Shown in pieces: positions 28,400 through 38,280 of a stretch of DNA of 64,000 nt; within the stretch, counting starts at the first letter, position 1, and each line of letters begins with the position of its first letter. Under the pieces are notes generated by a model that searched no databases, was not told the DNA's origin, and worked only from the letters and a program-made list of their open reading frames with translations. This DNA comes from Aerolutibacter ruishenii (lineage in GTDB: Bacteria > Pseudomonadota > Gammaproteobacteria > Xanthomonadales > Xanthomonadaceae): NCBI RefSeq assembly GCF_007830115.1, contig NZ_VLKP01000001.1, positions 124,001 to 188,000 of the forward strand, read 5' to 3'. Made by a program: the position numbers and the translations under genes.

Positions 28400-28696
28400 T
28401 CAGGCCGCGGTAGCGTGCAACTGCACGCCAAGCGCCTTGGTTACCTTCAGCACGGTGGCGAAGTCCGGGCTGCGGTCACCGGATAAAGCCTTGTACAGGC
28501 TCTCGCGTGAGAGGCCGGCGTCGCGGGCCACCTGACTCATGCCCTTCGCGCGCGCAATGTCGCCAAGCGCCTTGGCAATGAACGCTGCGTCGCCATCTGC
28601 CTCGGCAATGCAGGCATCCAGGTACAGCGCCATTTCCTCTGCCGTCCGCAGGTGCTCGGCAACATCGTAAGTTTCGGTGGTGGTCTTCTTGCTCAT
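28400..28696 (-). CDS. higA: HigA-like antitoxin (XRE HTH, addiction-module antidote family)
   Basis: A 98-residue antidote protein. Residues 10-50 (YDVAEHLRTAEEMALYLDAC) match the start of the addiction-module antidote family; 48-95 form an XRE helix-turn-helix (IARAKGMSQVARDAGLSRES, LYKALSGDRSPDFATVLKVT). It should neutralise the adjacent RelE/HigB-like toxin and repress the pair. The toxin gene lies upstream with a 61-bp gap, the inverted toxin-first order of higBA modules. Confidence 0.88.
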   Translation of the reverse strand: MSKKTTTETYDVAEHLRTAEEMALYLDACIAEADGDAAFIAKALGDIARAKGMSQVARDAGLSRESLYKALSGDRSPDFATVLKVTKALGVQLHATAA

Positions 28697-28757
28697 GACG
28701 GTACCTTTGCGCCTCTTCAGATACGCCCACGCCACAACTAGACTGGCGCGGCACGAC

Positions 28758-29045
28758 TTAGAGATTGCGGGCGAGTTCGTGCGCCTTGCGGATATCCCGC
28801 TGCTGGGAGCCCTTGTCGCCCCCCACCAGTAGAACCACCAACGCATTGCCTCGTTGCGTGTAATAGACGCGGTAACCGGGGCCAACATCGACGCGCAACT
28901 CGGACACCCCACCGTCCAGATGACGGTGATCGCCCGGATTACCCATCGCCAAGCGCTCGATACGCGCCTGGATGCGGGCACGGCCCACCAGATCCTTCAG
29001 CCCCTCCATCCAATCCCTGAACTCGAGGGTGCGCCTGATCTCCAT
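28758..29045 (-). CDS. higB: RelE/ParE-superfamily toxin (HigB-like)
   Basis: A 95-residue toxin starting MEIRRTLEFRDWMEGLKDLV, with RARIQARIERLAMGNPGDHR, a Gly-rich strand LRVDVGPGYRVYYTQRG and VVLLVGGDKGSQQRDIRKAH, the pattern of the RelE/HigB-like killer protein family, whose members cleave mRNA on ribosomes. ATG 29045 gives the canonical N-terminus; five extra codons are possible upstream. It lies 68 bp downstream of nadE, on the same strand, and precedes its antitoxin. Confidence 0.88.
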   Translation of the reverse strand: MEIRRTLEFRDWMEGLKDLVGRARIQARIERLAMGNPGDHRHLDGGVSELRVDVGPGYRVYYTQRGNALVVLLVGGDKGSQQRDIRKAHELARNL

Positions 29046-29113
29046 GGCGTAAGTGTATCCCACTGGCTACACCTTGGCAAATCCCATCCGTCGTCCGGCA
29101 CGCGCGCCGCGCC

Positions 29114-30745
29114 TCAGGCCCGATACCCGTTAGTGATCGGATAGCGCCGTTCGCGCCCGAATGCCCGGTGCGAGACCTTCGGTCCCGGCGCCGCCTGGTG
29201 CCGCTTCCACTCACCGGTGCGCACCAGGTTCAACACCCGGTCCACCGTCTCGGCGGCAAATCCTGCCGCCACGATCTCGTCGCGCGATTGCTCCTGGTCA
29301 ACATGGCGCAGCAGGATCGCGTCCAGCACGTCATACGGCGGCAGCGAGTCCTGGTCCTTCTGGTTCTCGCGCAGCTCGGCGCTGGGCGCACGGGTGATCA
29401 CGCCCATCGGGATGACCGGGTCGCCCACCGTGTTGCGCCAGCGCGCCAACGCGAACACCTCGGTCTTGTACAGGTCCTTGATCGGTCCGTAGCCGCCGCA
29501 CATGTCGCCGTAGATGGTGGCGTAGCCGACCGCGTATTCGCTCTTGTTGCCGGTCGTCAGCAGCAATCCGCCAAACTTGTTGGTCAGCGCCATCATGATC
29601 GCGCCGCGGCAGCGTGACTGCAGGTTCTCCTCGGTCACGTCCACGTCGCGGCCTTCGAACACCTCCGACAACGCGCCCAGGAAACCCTGGAACGGTTGCT
29701 CGATAGGCACCTCCAGCAGGCGCACGCCCTGCTCACGGCATTGCTCCAGCGCCAGGTCATTGGACAGGTCGGCCGTGTAGCGCGACGGCATGCGCACCGC
29801 GGTCACGTTGTCCGCGCCCAGCGCGTCCACGGCAATGGCCAGCACCAGTGCGGAATCGATGCCGCCCGACAACCCCAGCCATGCCTTGGTGAAACCGTTC
29901 TTGTGGCAGTAGTCGCGCGTGCCGCGCACCACCGCGCGCCACGCCAGCGCCTCGCGGCTCTCGTCGCCATCGCCCGTCCACTGGCAGGCGGCGAACCGGC
30001 GTTCCTTCGCGTCATAGTCCACCACCAGCCACTGATCGGTGAACGCCGCTGCGGCCGGATGCACCGCGCCATCACCGTCGGCCACCACCGATGCACCGTC
30101 GAACACCAGCGCATCCTGCCCGCCCACCACGTTGAGGTAGGCGATGCCCACGCCATGGTCGCGCGAACGCTCCTCGATCAACGCATCGCGCTGCAGGTGC
30201 TTGTCGCGTTCGAACGGCGAGGCATTGGGCACCAGCAGCAGCTGCGCGCCCGCGCGCACGGTCGAAGTAACGGGCTCGTCGAACCAGAGGTCCTCGCAGA
30301 TGACCAGGCCCACGTTCACGCCATTGACCGCGAACACGCAATCGCCGCCATCCGGATCCACGTCGAAATAACGGCGCTCGTCGAACACCGCGTAATTGGG
30401 TAGCTCGCGCTTGCGGTAGGTGTGCTCCACCCGGCCCTCGCGCAACACGCTGGCCGCGTTGTACACCACGCTGCCCGCCGACTGCGGCCACCCCACCACC
30501 GCCACGATGCCCTTGGCGGCGCCCGCCACCCGCTGCACCGCCGCCTCGCATTCAACCAGGAACGACGGCCGCAGCAACAGGTCTTCCGGCGGATAACCGC
30601 TGATCGCCAACTCCGGGAACAGCACGATGTCGGCACTGTACTCATCGCGCGCGAAGGCGATCATCTCCGCGATGCGCTCGGCGTTGGCCTGCACGGCCCC
30701 CACCGGGAAGTCGAATTGCGCCATCGCGACGCGTAGCGTGGTCAT
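29114..30745 (-). CDS. nadE: glutamine-dependent NAD+ synthetase
   Basis: Final step of NAD+ biosynthesis, amidating deamido-NAD with glutamine-derived ammonia. The 543-residue two-domain enzyme has an N-terminal nitrilase/glutaminase domain with the triad in FPELAISGYPPEDL (Glu), KRELPNYAVFDERRYFD (Lys) and LVICEDLWFDEP (Cys). The C-terminal synthetase domain carries the PP-loop AWLGLSGGIDSALVLAIAVD and TTGNKSEYAVGYATIYGD. Only one base separates its ATG from the ccdB stop, so its translation is probably coupled to the toxin gene. Confidence 0.95.
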   Translation of the reverse strand: MTTLRVAMAQFDFPVGAVQANAERIAEMIAFARDEYSADIVLFPELAISGYPPEDLLLRPSFLVECEAAVQRVAGAAKGIVAVVGWPQSAGSVVYNAASVLREGRVEHTYRKRELPNYAVFDERRYFDVDPDGGDCVFAVNGVNVGLVICEDLWFDEPVTSTVRAGAQLLLVPNASPFERDKHLQRDALIEERSRDHGVGIAYLNVVGGQDALVFDGASVVADGDGAVHPAAAAFTDQWLVVDYDAKERRFAACQWTGDGDESREALAWRAVVRGTRDYCHKNGFTKAWLGLSGGIDSALVLAIAVDALGADNVTAVRMPSRYTADLSNDLALEQCREQGVRLLEVPIEQPFQGFLGALSEVFEGRDVDVTEENLQSRCRGAIMMALTNKFGGLLLTTGNKSEYAVGYATIYGDMCGGYGPIKDLYKTEVFALARWRNTVGDPVIPMGVITRAPSAELRENQKDQDSLPPYDVLDAILLRHVDQEQSRDEIVAAGFAAETVDRVLNLVRTGEWKRHQAAPGPKVSHRAFGRERRYPITNGYRA

Positions 30746-30746
30746 G

Positions 30747-31067
30747 TCAGATCCCTGATATCAGCAAATCGAGCGCCGCCAGTATGGCCGCACGTTCATG
30801 GGAAAGGTCAGCCTCGATCACGCCAAGGTCCGCCACCTCGGTGGCGGCCAACAATGGCACCACCAGCACATGCGACTTTCCGTTGACCTCCAGCATAGGG
30901 GCCAGTGACGAAATCGGGGGCGGATGTCGGCCGCGTACCACCGGCACCATCGGCACCACCACCCGAGTCCCCGTTTCCGAAATCAGGTCGCTCTGCACGT
31001 TCAGCAGCAAGGGGTATGCCGAATGCGTAGCCGCATTGCGGTTGCGGTAGACGCAGAACTGGCGCAT
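30747..31067 (-). CDS. ccdB: CcdB-family toxin (gyrase poison)
   Basis: A 106-residue protein starting MRQFCVYRNRNAATHSAYPL. The family core is visible as LLLNVQSDLISETGTRVVVP, SLAPMLEVNGKSHVLVVPLL and the C-terminal helix HERAAILAALDLLISGI, whose final residues contact GyrA in F-plasmid CcdB (which ends WGI). The C-terminal SGI keeps the Gly-Ile but lacks the Trp. The ATG overlaps the ccdA stop by one base. Chromosomal copies can be active or decayed; nothing here shows decay. Confidence 0.9.
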   Translation of the reverse strand: MRQFCVYRNRNAATHSAYPLLLNVQSDLISETGTRVVVPMVPVVRGRHPPPISSLAPMLEVNGKSHVLVVPLLAATEVADLGVIEADLSHERAAILAALDLLISGI

Positions 31068-31315
31068 CAGGGCTTGCGGAACATCGGACTGAACACCCCG
31101 TGCTCGGCCACCCACGCGTTGTAGCCCTTGATCGCCTCGCGGTTCTCGGCCAGCCAACGCTCGCGCTTGCGCGCCCGCACCTCGGCCTCCAGCGCCCGCT
31201 CCAGCGTGGCGGACAGGTTGATGTCCAACGCCCGGGCCTCTTCCAGCAACCCCTGGTTGATGCTCACGTTGGTAGCCCGCTTGCCGTAACCGGCGTAGTC
31301 CTCACGAATGCGCAT
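31067..31315 (-). CDS. ccdA: CcdA-family antitoxin
   Basis: An 82-residue antitoxin. The N-terminal ribbon-helix-helix (KRATNVSINQGLLEEARALD and the helix after it) should bind operator DNA as a dimer. The C-terminal part (RKRERWLAENREAIKGYNAW, VAEHGVF) is the CcdB-neutralising segment seen in CcdA. ATG 31315 follows GAGGGTGGA at good distance. The in-frame ATG at 31339 lies inside the promoter/operator and is unlikely. First gene of the ccdA-ccdB-nadE run. Confidence 0.9.
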   Translation of the reverse strand: MRIREDYAGYGKRATNVSINQGLLEEARALDINLSATLERALEAEVRARKRERWLAENREAIKGYNAWVAEHGVFSPMFRKP

Positions 31316-31331
31316 GAATCCACCCTCAACG

Positions 31332-31370
31332 ATGCGCATTTATAATGCGCATACCGGACCTGCACGTCAA
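31332..31370 (-). promoter_or_regulatory. ccdAB(-nadE) promoter with paired palindromic operator
   Basis: On the minus strand TTGACG (31370-31365) and CATTAT (31347-31342) are spaced 17 bp, a good sigma-70 match. Two copies of the self-complementary octamer ATGCGCAT (31332-31339 and 31345-31352) flank the -10 region 13 bp apart. This is the layout expected for autorepression by a ribbon-helix-helix CcdA dimer pair. Confidence 0.65.
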
Positions 31371-31425
31371 CAGCCCCCACACAGCCTGAAACAGAGCAGG
31401 CTTGTGGAGAATCGAGGAGAAATCG

Positions 31426-31450
31426 GCCGTGGGCCGTGTGCCGTGGGCCG
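31426..31450. repeat. 11-bp direct repeat
   Basis: GCCGTGGGCCG occurs twice, separated by TGT, between the ccdAB promoter and the long-stem repeat. Short, GC-rich and without evident function. Confidence 0.6.
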
Positions 31451-31507
31451 CCTCACCGCGTGGGAGACCAAGCTTCGCTCCTCCCCCAAGACCTCTTATC
31501 GGTTGGC

Positions 31508-31622
31508 GGGAGGCGGAGCATGGGGGTATTGCGGAGAGTCGGCCATGGATGGCCGACGGCCCCGACTCGGGGCAGGATGCCCCGACGGAGGGGCGCAGCA
31601 ATGCCCCCATGCTCCGCCTCCC
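31508..31622 (+). repeat. interspersed three-stem repeat, copy 2
   Basis: The outer arms 31508-31532 and 31598-31622 pair over 25 bp with a single imperfection, a G-U pair if read as + strand RNA. Two perfect 7-bp hairpins lie inside: GTCGGCC/GGCCGAC with loop ATGGAT (31538-31557) and TCGGGGC/GCCCCGA with loop AGGAT (31567-31585). It is homologous to 23726-23832 read on the opposite strand. Relative to that copy, four hairpin base pairs differ by paired substitutions while both loops are identical. It lies 81 bp downstream of sucD, in antisense orientation to that gene. Confidence 0.88.
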
Positions 31623-31647
31623 CCCGTACCGCAACACACACCGCACC

Positions 31648-31679
31648 ACAAAAGAGAAAGGCCACCCGAAGGCGGCCTT
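31648..31679 (-). terminator. intrinsic terminator of sucCD
   Basis: On the minus strand AAGGCCGCC / GGTGGCCTT form a 9-bp stem (one G-U) closed by a TTCG tetraloop and followed by TTCTCTTTT. It starts 24 bp after the sucD stop. Confidence 0.88.
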
Positions 31680-31703
31680 CCCCAACACACAAAGCGCAAC
31701 CGC

Positions 31704-32579
31704 TTACTTGGCCAAAAGCTTCGCAATAGCCGCACCCAGGTCGCCCGGCGACTTCACCGTGGTCACGCCCGCCTTCTCCATCGCGGCGAACTTGCCCTCG
31801 GCCGTGCCCGAACCGCCCGAAGCGATCGCACCGGCGTGGCCCATGCGCTTGCCCTTCGGCGCCGAGGCACCGGCGATGAAACCAACCACCGGCTTGGTCA
31901 CGTACTGGCTGATGAACTCCGCCGCTTCTTCCTCGGCCGAACCGCCGATCTCGCCGACCATGATGATGCCTTCGGTCTGCGCATCGTCCTGGAACAGCTT
32001 CAGGCAGTCGATGAAGTTCAGGCCGTTGATCGGGTCGCCGCCGATGCCGATCACCGTCGACTGGCCCAGGCCCGCCGCGGTGGTCTGCTTCACGGCTTCA
32101 TACGTCAGCGTGCCGGAGCGCGAGACGATGCCGATCTTGCCCACCGAGTGGATGTGGCCCGGCATGATGCCGATCTTGCACTCGCCCGGGGTGATGACGC
32201 CCGGGCAGTTCGGCCCGATCAGCACCACGTCGTCGTAGCCGTTGAGCACGTTCTTCACGCGCAGCATGTCCAGCACCGGGATGCCCTCGGTGATGCACAC
32301 GATCACCTTGATGCCGGCGTCGGCCGCTTCCATGATCGCGTCGGCCGCGAACGGCGGCGGCACGTAGATGACCGAGGCATCGGCGCCGGTCTCGGCGACG
32401 GCGTCGGCCACGGTGTTGAAGACCGGCAGGCCCAGGTGGGTGGTGCCGCCCTTGCCGGGGGTCACGCCGCCGACGACCTTGGTGCCGTACTCGAGCATCT
32501 GCTCGGCGTGGAAGGTGCCCTGCGAGCCGGTGAAGCCCTGCACGATCACCTTGGTGTTCTTGTTGATCAAAACGCTCAT
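31704..32579 (-). CDS. sucD: succinate-CoA ligase, alpha subunit
   Basis: Alpha subunit of succinyl-CoA synthetase (TCA cycle). 291 residues starting [20 protein letters not shown], with the CoA-binding Rossmann domain, [39 protein letters not shown], and the active-site His in [20 protein letters not shown] (phosphohistidine). Typical length (289). It lies 13 bp after sucC and ends 24 bp before a terminator. No sucAB or lpd is adjacent in this window. Confidence 0.97.
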   Translation of the reverse strand: MSVLINKNTKVIVQGFTGSQGTFHAEQMLEYGTKVVGGVTPGKGGTTHLGLPVFNTVADAVAETGADASVIYVPPPFAADAIMEAADAGIKVIVCITEGIPVLDMLRVKNVLNGYDDVVLIGPNCPGVITPGECKIGIMPGHIHSVGKIGIVSRSGTLTYEAVKQTTAAGLGQSTVIGIGGDPINGLNFIDCLKLFQDDAQTEGIIMVGEIGGSAEEEAAEFISQYVTKPVVGFIAGASAPKGKRMGHAGAIASGGSGTAEGKFAAMEKAGVTTVKSPGDLGAAIAKLLAK

Positions 32580-32592
32580 GGTGTCGTTGTCC

Positions 32593-33759
<1,167 letters not shown>

Positions 33760-34009
33760 GCGTCACCGAGGGGAGTTGGAGTCATCCCATGCGGGGCATC
33801 CGGCAGGCCGGCGCGCGGGCAATGGGGCCGGCCATTGTCGCCGATCGGGCCCCCGCGGGCAAAATCGACCTTGGGCCAAGAACCCGCCGCCCCGGCGGGA
33901 GCGGCCGCGCCACGAGCGCGCGGGACGCTGGACATGCCGCCCATCATCGCCCCGCGGCAGCCGGTGACCTCGGCCTATACTCGCCCGGAACCCCGCAGGA
34001 CGCCCCTCT

Positions 34010-35626
34010 TTGCTCTTTTTCCGCCCCACCCCGGACGCCTCTGACGCCGACCGCGCCCTGCGCCGGGAGCTCTACTTCTTCACCCTGTACCGGGTGTTCG
34101 AGGCGGTGCTGCTGGTCTTCGTGCTGTTCGGCCCACTCCCTGACCTCGCGGGCGATGCGCGTCACCCGGTGTTCGCACGCGGCCTGTCGCTGGCCTACCT
34201 GGTCGTGTCCGTGGTGCTGTTCCTGGTCGGCGGCCGGGGCGACGTCCGCATCCACACCGTGGTCGGCGTGGCCGTCGACCTGCTGCTGGGCACCCTTGCC
34301 ATCCACGCCCTGCCCGCCAGCGGCGCCAGCATTGCCCTGATGCTGGCTTTCAACGTCGGCGCAGGCGCGCTCTTGCTGCGCACGCGCTACGGCATCGCGA
34401 TTGCCGGCCTGGCGACCACGGCCCTCATCGGCGAGTACACCTGGAGCCACCTCGTGGAAGGCGGCGCCGGCATGACCCTGGGACAGGTACTGCTGACCTC
34501 CGCCGCGTACCTGACACTGGCCGGCCTCACCAGCACCCTGGGCCGGCAGCTGCGCGAGGGCTACAACCTGGCCGAGGCCCGTGGCGCCGAAGCCGCGCAG
34601 CTGTCGGAGGTCAACGAGCTGATCATTCGACGCATGCGCACCGGCGTGCTGCTGGTCGATGGCCAAGACAACATCCGGCTGGCCAACGAAGCCGCCTCGC
34701 TGCTGATGGGCGAAGCCGGCGACGCGGACGCCCAGGGCATCCGGCACCTGGGCGTGGCCCTGCCGGAGCTGGCCCGCCGCCTGCAGCGCTGGCGCGCCGG
34801 GGAAACCGAAGCTAGTCCCATGCAGATCAGCCCCGACCAGCCCGAGGTGGTCCCGCGCTTCACCCGGCTGTTGGCCAACAGTGACCAGGTGCTGATCTTC
34901 CTCGACGACACCGCGTTGGCCGCCCGGCGCGCGGAGTCGCTGACCCTGGCCACACTGGGCCGCTTCTCGGCCAGCCTGGCCCACGAGATCCGCAACCCGC
35001 TGGCCGCCATCAACTACGCGGTGCAGTTGCTGGAGGAGTCGCCCGACATCCCCACCGCTGACCGCCGCCTGCTGGAGATCATCCGCCAGCAAGGCACCCG
35101 GATGAACGGCATTGTCGAGAACGTCCTTGGCCTGGCGCGGCGCGATCACGCCAAACCCGAGCACGTCGATCTGGGCGAGCAGGTCCGCCAGTTCGTCGAT
35201 GACTACCGCCAGGGCCACCCGCTGGAGGACGACACCGTCCAGGCCACCACGCCCAAGGCGCCGGTGCCCGCACTGGTCGACCCCCGCCAGCTGCACCAGG
35301 TGCTCACGGCCCTGGTCTACAACGCCCTGACCTATGGCCGGATGCCCGGCCAGCCCGCGCGGGTGACGGTGCGCGTGACGGCCGACGGCAGCGGCCAGCC
35401 CATGATCGAGGTGCTCGACCGCGGCCCCGGCATCCCCGAACGGGTGCAGAGCCAGCTGTTCCGCCCGTTCTTCACCACCTCCAGCCACGGCACGGGCCTT
35501 GGCCTGTACATCGCCCGGGAGCTGTGCCGCGCCAACCAGGCCAGCCTGGACTATGTGCCCGTCCCGGGTGGGGGCGCCTGCTTCCGCCTGCGCCTGCAGG
35601 GGCCGACCACGGCACGGCGTACCTGA
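34010..35626 (+). CDS. pilS: type IV pilus sensor histidine kinase PilS
   Basis: Membrane kinase that senses pilin level and phosphorylates PilR. 538 residues. About six transmembrane helices fill residues 20-190 (ELYFFTLYRVFEAVLLVFVL first). A PAS-like segment follows (INELIIRRMRTGVLLVDGQD-like region near 205-225), then the HisKA H-box LAHEIRNPLAAINYAVQLLE and the ATPase boxes LVYNALTYGR (N box), VLDRGPGIPE (G1) and HGTGLGLYIA (G2). The start is TTG 34010; no ATG in frame precedes the first helix. It lies 80 bp upstream of pilR on the same strand. Confidence 0.93.
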   Translation: MLFFRPTPDASDADRALRRELYFFTLYRVFEAVLLVFVLFGPLPDLAGDARHPVFARGLSLAYLVVSVVLFLVGGRGDVRIHTVVGVAVDLLLGTLAIHALPASGASIALMLAFNVGAGALLLRTRYGIAIAGLATTALIGEYTWSHLVEGGAGMTLGQVLLTSAAYLTLAGLTSTLGRQLREGYNLAEARGAEAAQLSEVNELIIRRMRTGVLLVDGQDNIRLANEAASLLMGEAGDADAQGIRHLGVALPELARRLQRWRAGETEASPMQISPDQPEVVPRFTRLLANSDQVLIFLDDTALAARRAESLTLATLGRFSASLAHEIRNPLAAINYAVQLLEESPDIPTADRRLLEIIRQQGTRMNGIVENVLGLARRDHAKPEHVDLGEQVRQFVDDYRQGHPLEDDTVQATTPKAPVPALVDPRQLHQVLTALVYNALTYGRMPGQPARVTVRVTADGSGQPMIEVLDRGPGIPERVQSQLFRPFFTTSSHGTGLGLYIARELCRANQASLDYVPVPGGGACFRLRLQGPTTARRT

Positions 35627-35706
35627 ATCCGACGGAGCGCACAACCCTGCAATCCCGCGCTTGGCCGCCCGGGCCCCATCAGTTATCGTCGGCGCCGGAG
35701 GATCGG

Positions 35707-37224
<1,518 letters not shown>

Positions 37225-37260
37225 GCTGACGGCGGCCTTCATGCCGGTCGGCGGCTTCCG

Positions 37261-38280
37261 TTAGTTTGAGGTTGACCCAACGGCCCCCGGGCGGAGGCGA
37301 ATCGAGCCGAGAATCGCGTCCCAGAACGCCAAGGCCTCCTCGTCGTTCGCGAAAGGAGCGTCGATGACCTCGCCGTTGTCGTCTGATTCGGCGCTGGTGC
37401 TCAGTTGCAGGGACATGAAGGGAAACTCGATCGAATCCGCCTGACCTTGCGACTCCCATAGGAACTCGTACGACCGCTTTCCGTTTTCATTGGCCCGGAC
37501 AAGCAGTTCCTGTCCCTTGATGGGACCAATGTTCCGGTCGCGTCGCCTCAAGGTACTCGTGCCGTCCAGCAACGAAACGAGCATCGCGGGCACCAAAGGG
37601 ACCCGGGACAGCAGAGGCCTGTCGGGGTTACCGGTGACGTAGCTGTCGTAGGAGAGTGTGACCGTGGGGTAACCAGGGACGTCAAGGCCCACGGCCACCT
37701 CCTCAGCGTTCAGTTCCGCGCCCTTCAAAAAGCCTGCCTCGATACAGAACCCCGGCGCTGCAGGCATCTCCTTATCGCCGCGATACCGAATCGACCCGGC
37801 AAGTTCGCGGCTGTATGCCTTGATCTCTTCGAAACGGCTGGCACTGCCATCGGTCGACATGGTCAAGGTGATCGCCGGCTGCTCGAAATGACTGAACAGT
37901 TCGTAGTGATGAAGGATCCGACTGGCGTCACTTGTCCACGACACCAATTCGGTCTGTCCCGGCCCGAAGTTTCGCGACTCTACGAACATGGTTCCGCCAC
38001 GACTATGAAGGGCTTTTTTCAGCTCATCTTCCTTTGACTGGAGGCGCTTCAAGTAGACCGAAGTACTCTCACCGCGCACGACCTCAATGTCGTTATCCAT
38101 GTACTTGAATCGACCAACAACCTCCGTCCCAGATGGCACCTCCAAGAGATAGCGACCTAAACAAACCTTCTCCTTGGCTTTCGCTTGCATAAGGCTTCTG
38201 TTCCTTTCCGATCCTGAAATTGGCAGGGCAATGAAGATTGCCGCAATGGCCACGAAGCAAATATTTCGACAAGTATTCAT
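37261..38280 (-). CDS. Tli4-like T6SS immunity protein
   Basis: A 339-residue protein with signal peptide MNTCRNICFVAIAAIFIALP, so periplasmic. Family features recall the Tli4 N- and C-terminal domains: CLGRYLLEVPSGTEVVGRFK near 40-59, YSRELAGSIRYRGDKEMPAA, FCIEAGFLKGAELNAEEVAV and the C-terminal EFPFMSLQLSTSAES with EEALAFWDAILGSIRLRP. Tli4 proteins bind and block Tle4-type phospholipase effectors in the periplasm. The gene overlaps the 3' end of the upstream lipase gene (ATGA), the usual effector-immunity pairing. GC is lower than that of the neighbours. Confidence 0.82.
   Translation of the reverse strand: MNTCRNICFVAIAAIFIALPISGSERNRSLMQAKAKEKVCLGRYLLEVPSGTEVVGRFKYMDNDIEVVRGESTSVYLKRLQSKEDELKKALHSRGGTMFVESRNFGPGQTELVSWTSDASRILHHYELFSHFEQPAITLTMSTDGSASRFEEIKAYSRELAGSIRYRGDKEMPAAPGFCIEAGFLKGAELNAEEVAVGLDVPGYPTVTLSYDSYVTGNPDRPLLSRVPLVPAMLVSLLDGTSTLRRRDRNIGPIKGQELLVRANENGKRSYEFLWESQGQADSIEFPFMSLQLSTSAESDDNGEVIDAPFANDEEALAFWDAILGSIRLRPGAVGSTSN

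Larger units (their letters stand above)
31316..31703. other. intergenic region between sucD and ccdA
   Basis: A 388-bp non-coding stretch. From right to left it holds the sucCD terminator, the second copy of the three-stem repeat, a short T/C-rich patch, an 11-bp direct repeat and the ccdAB promoter/operator. Frames crossing it consist of palindromic repeat sequence and are not credible genes. Confidence 0.75.
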
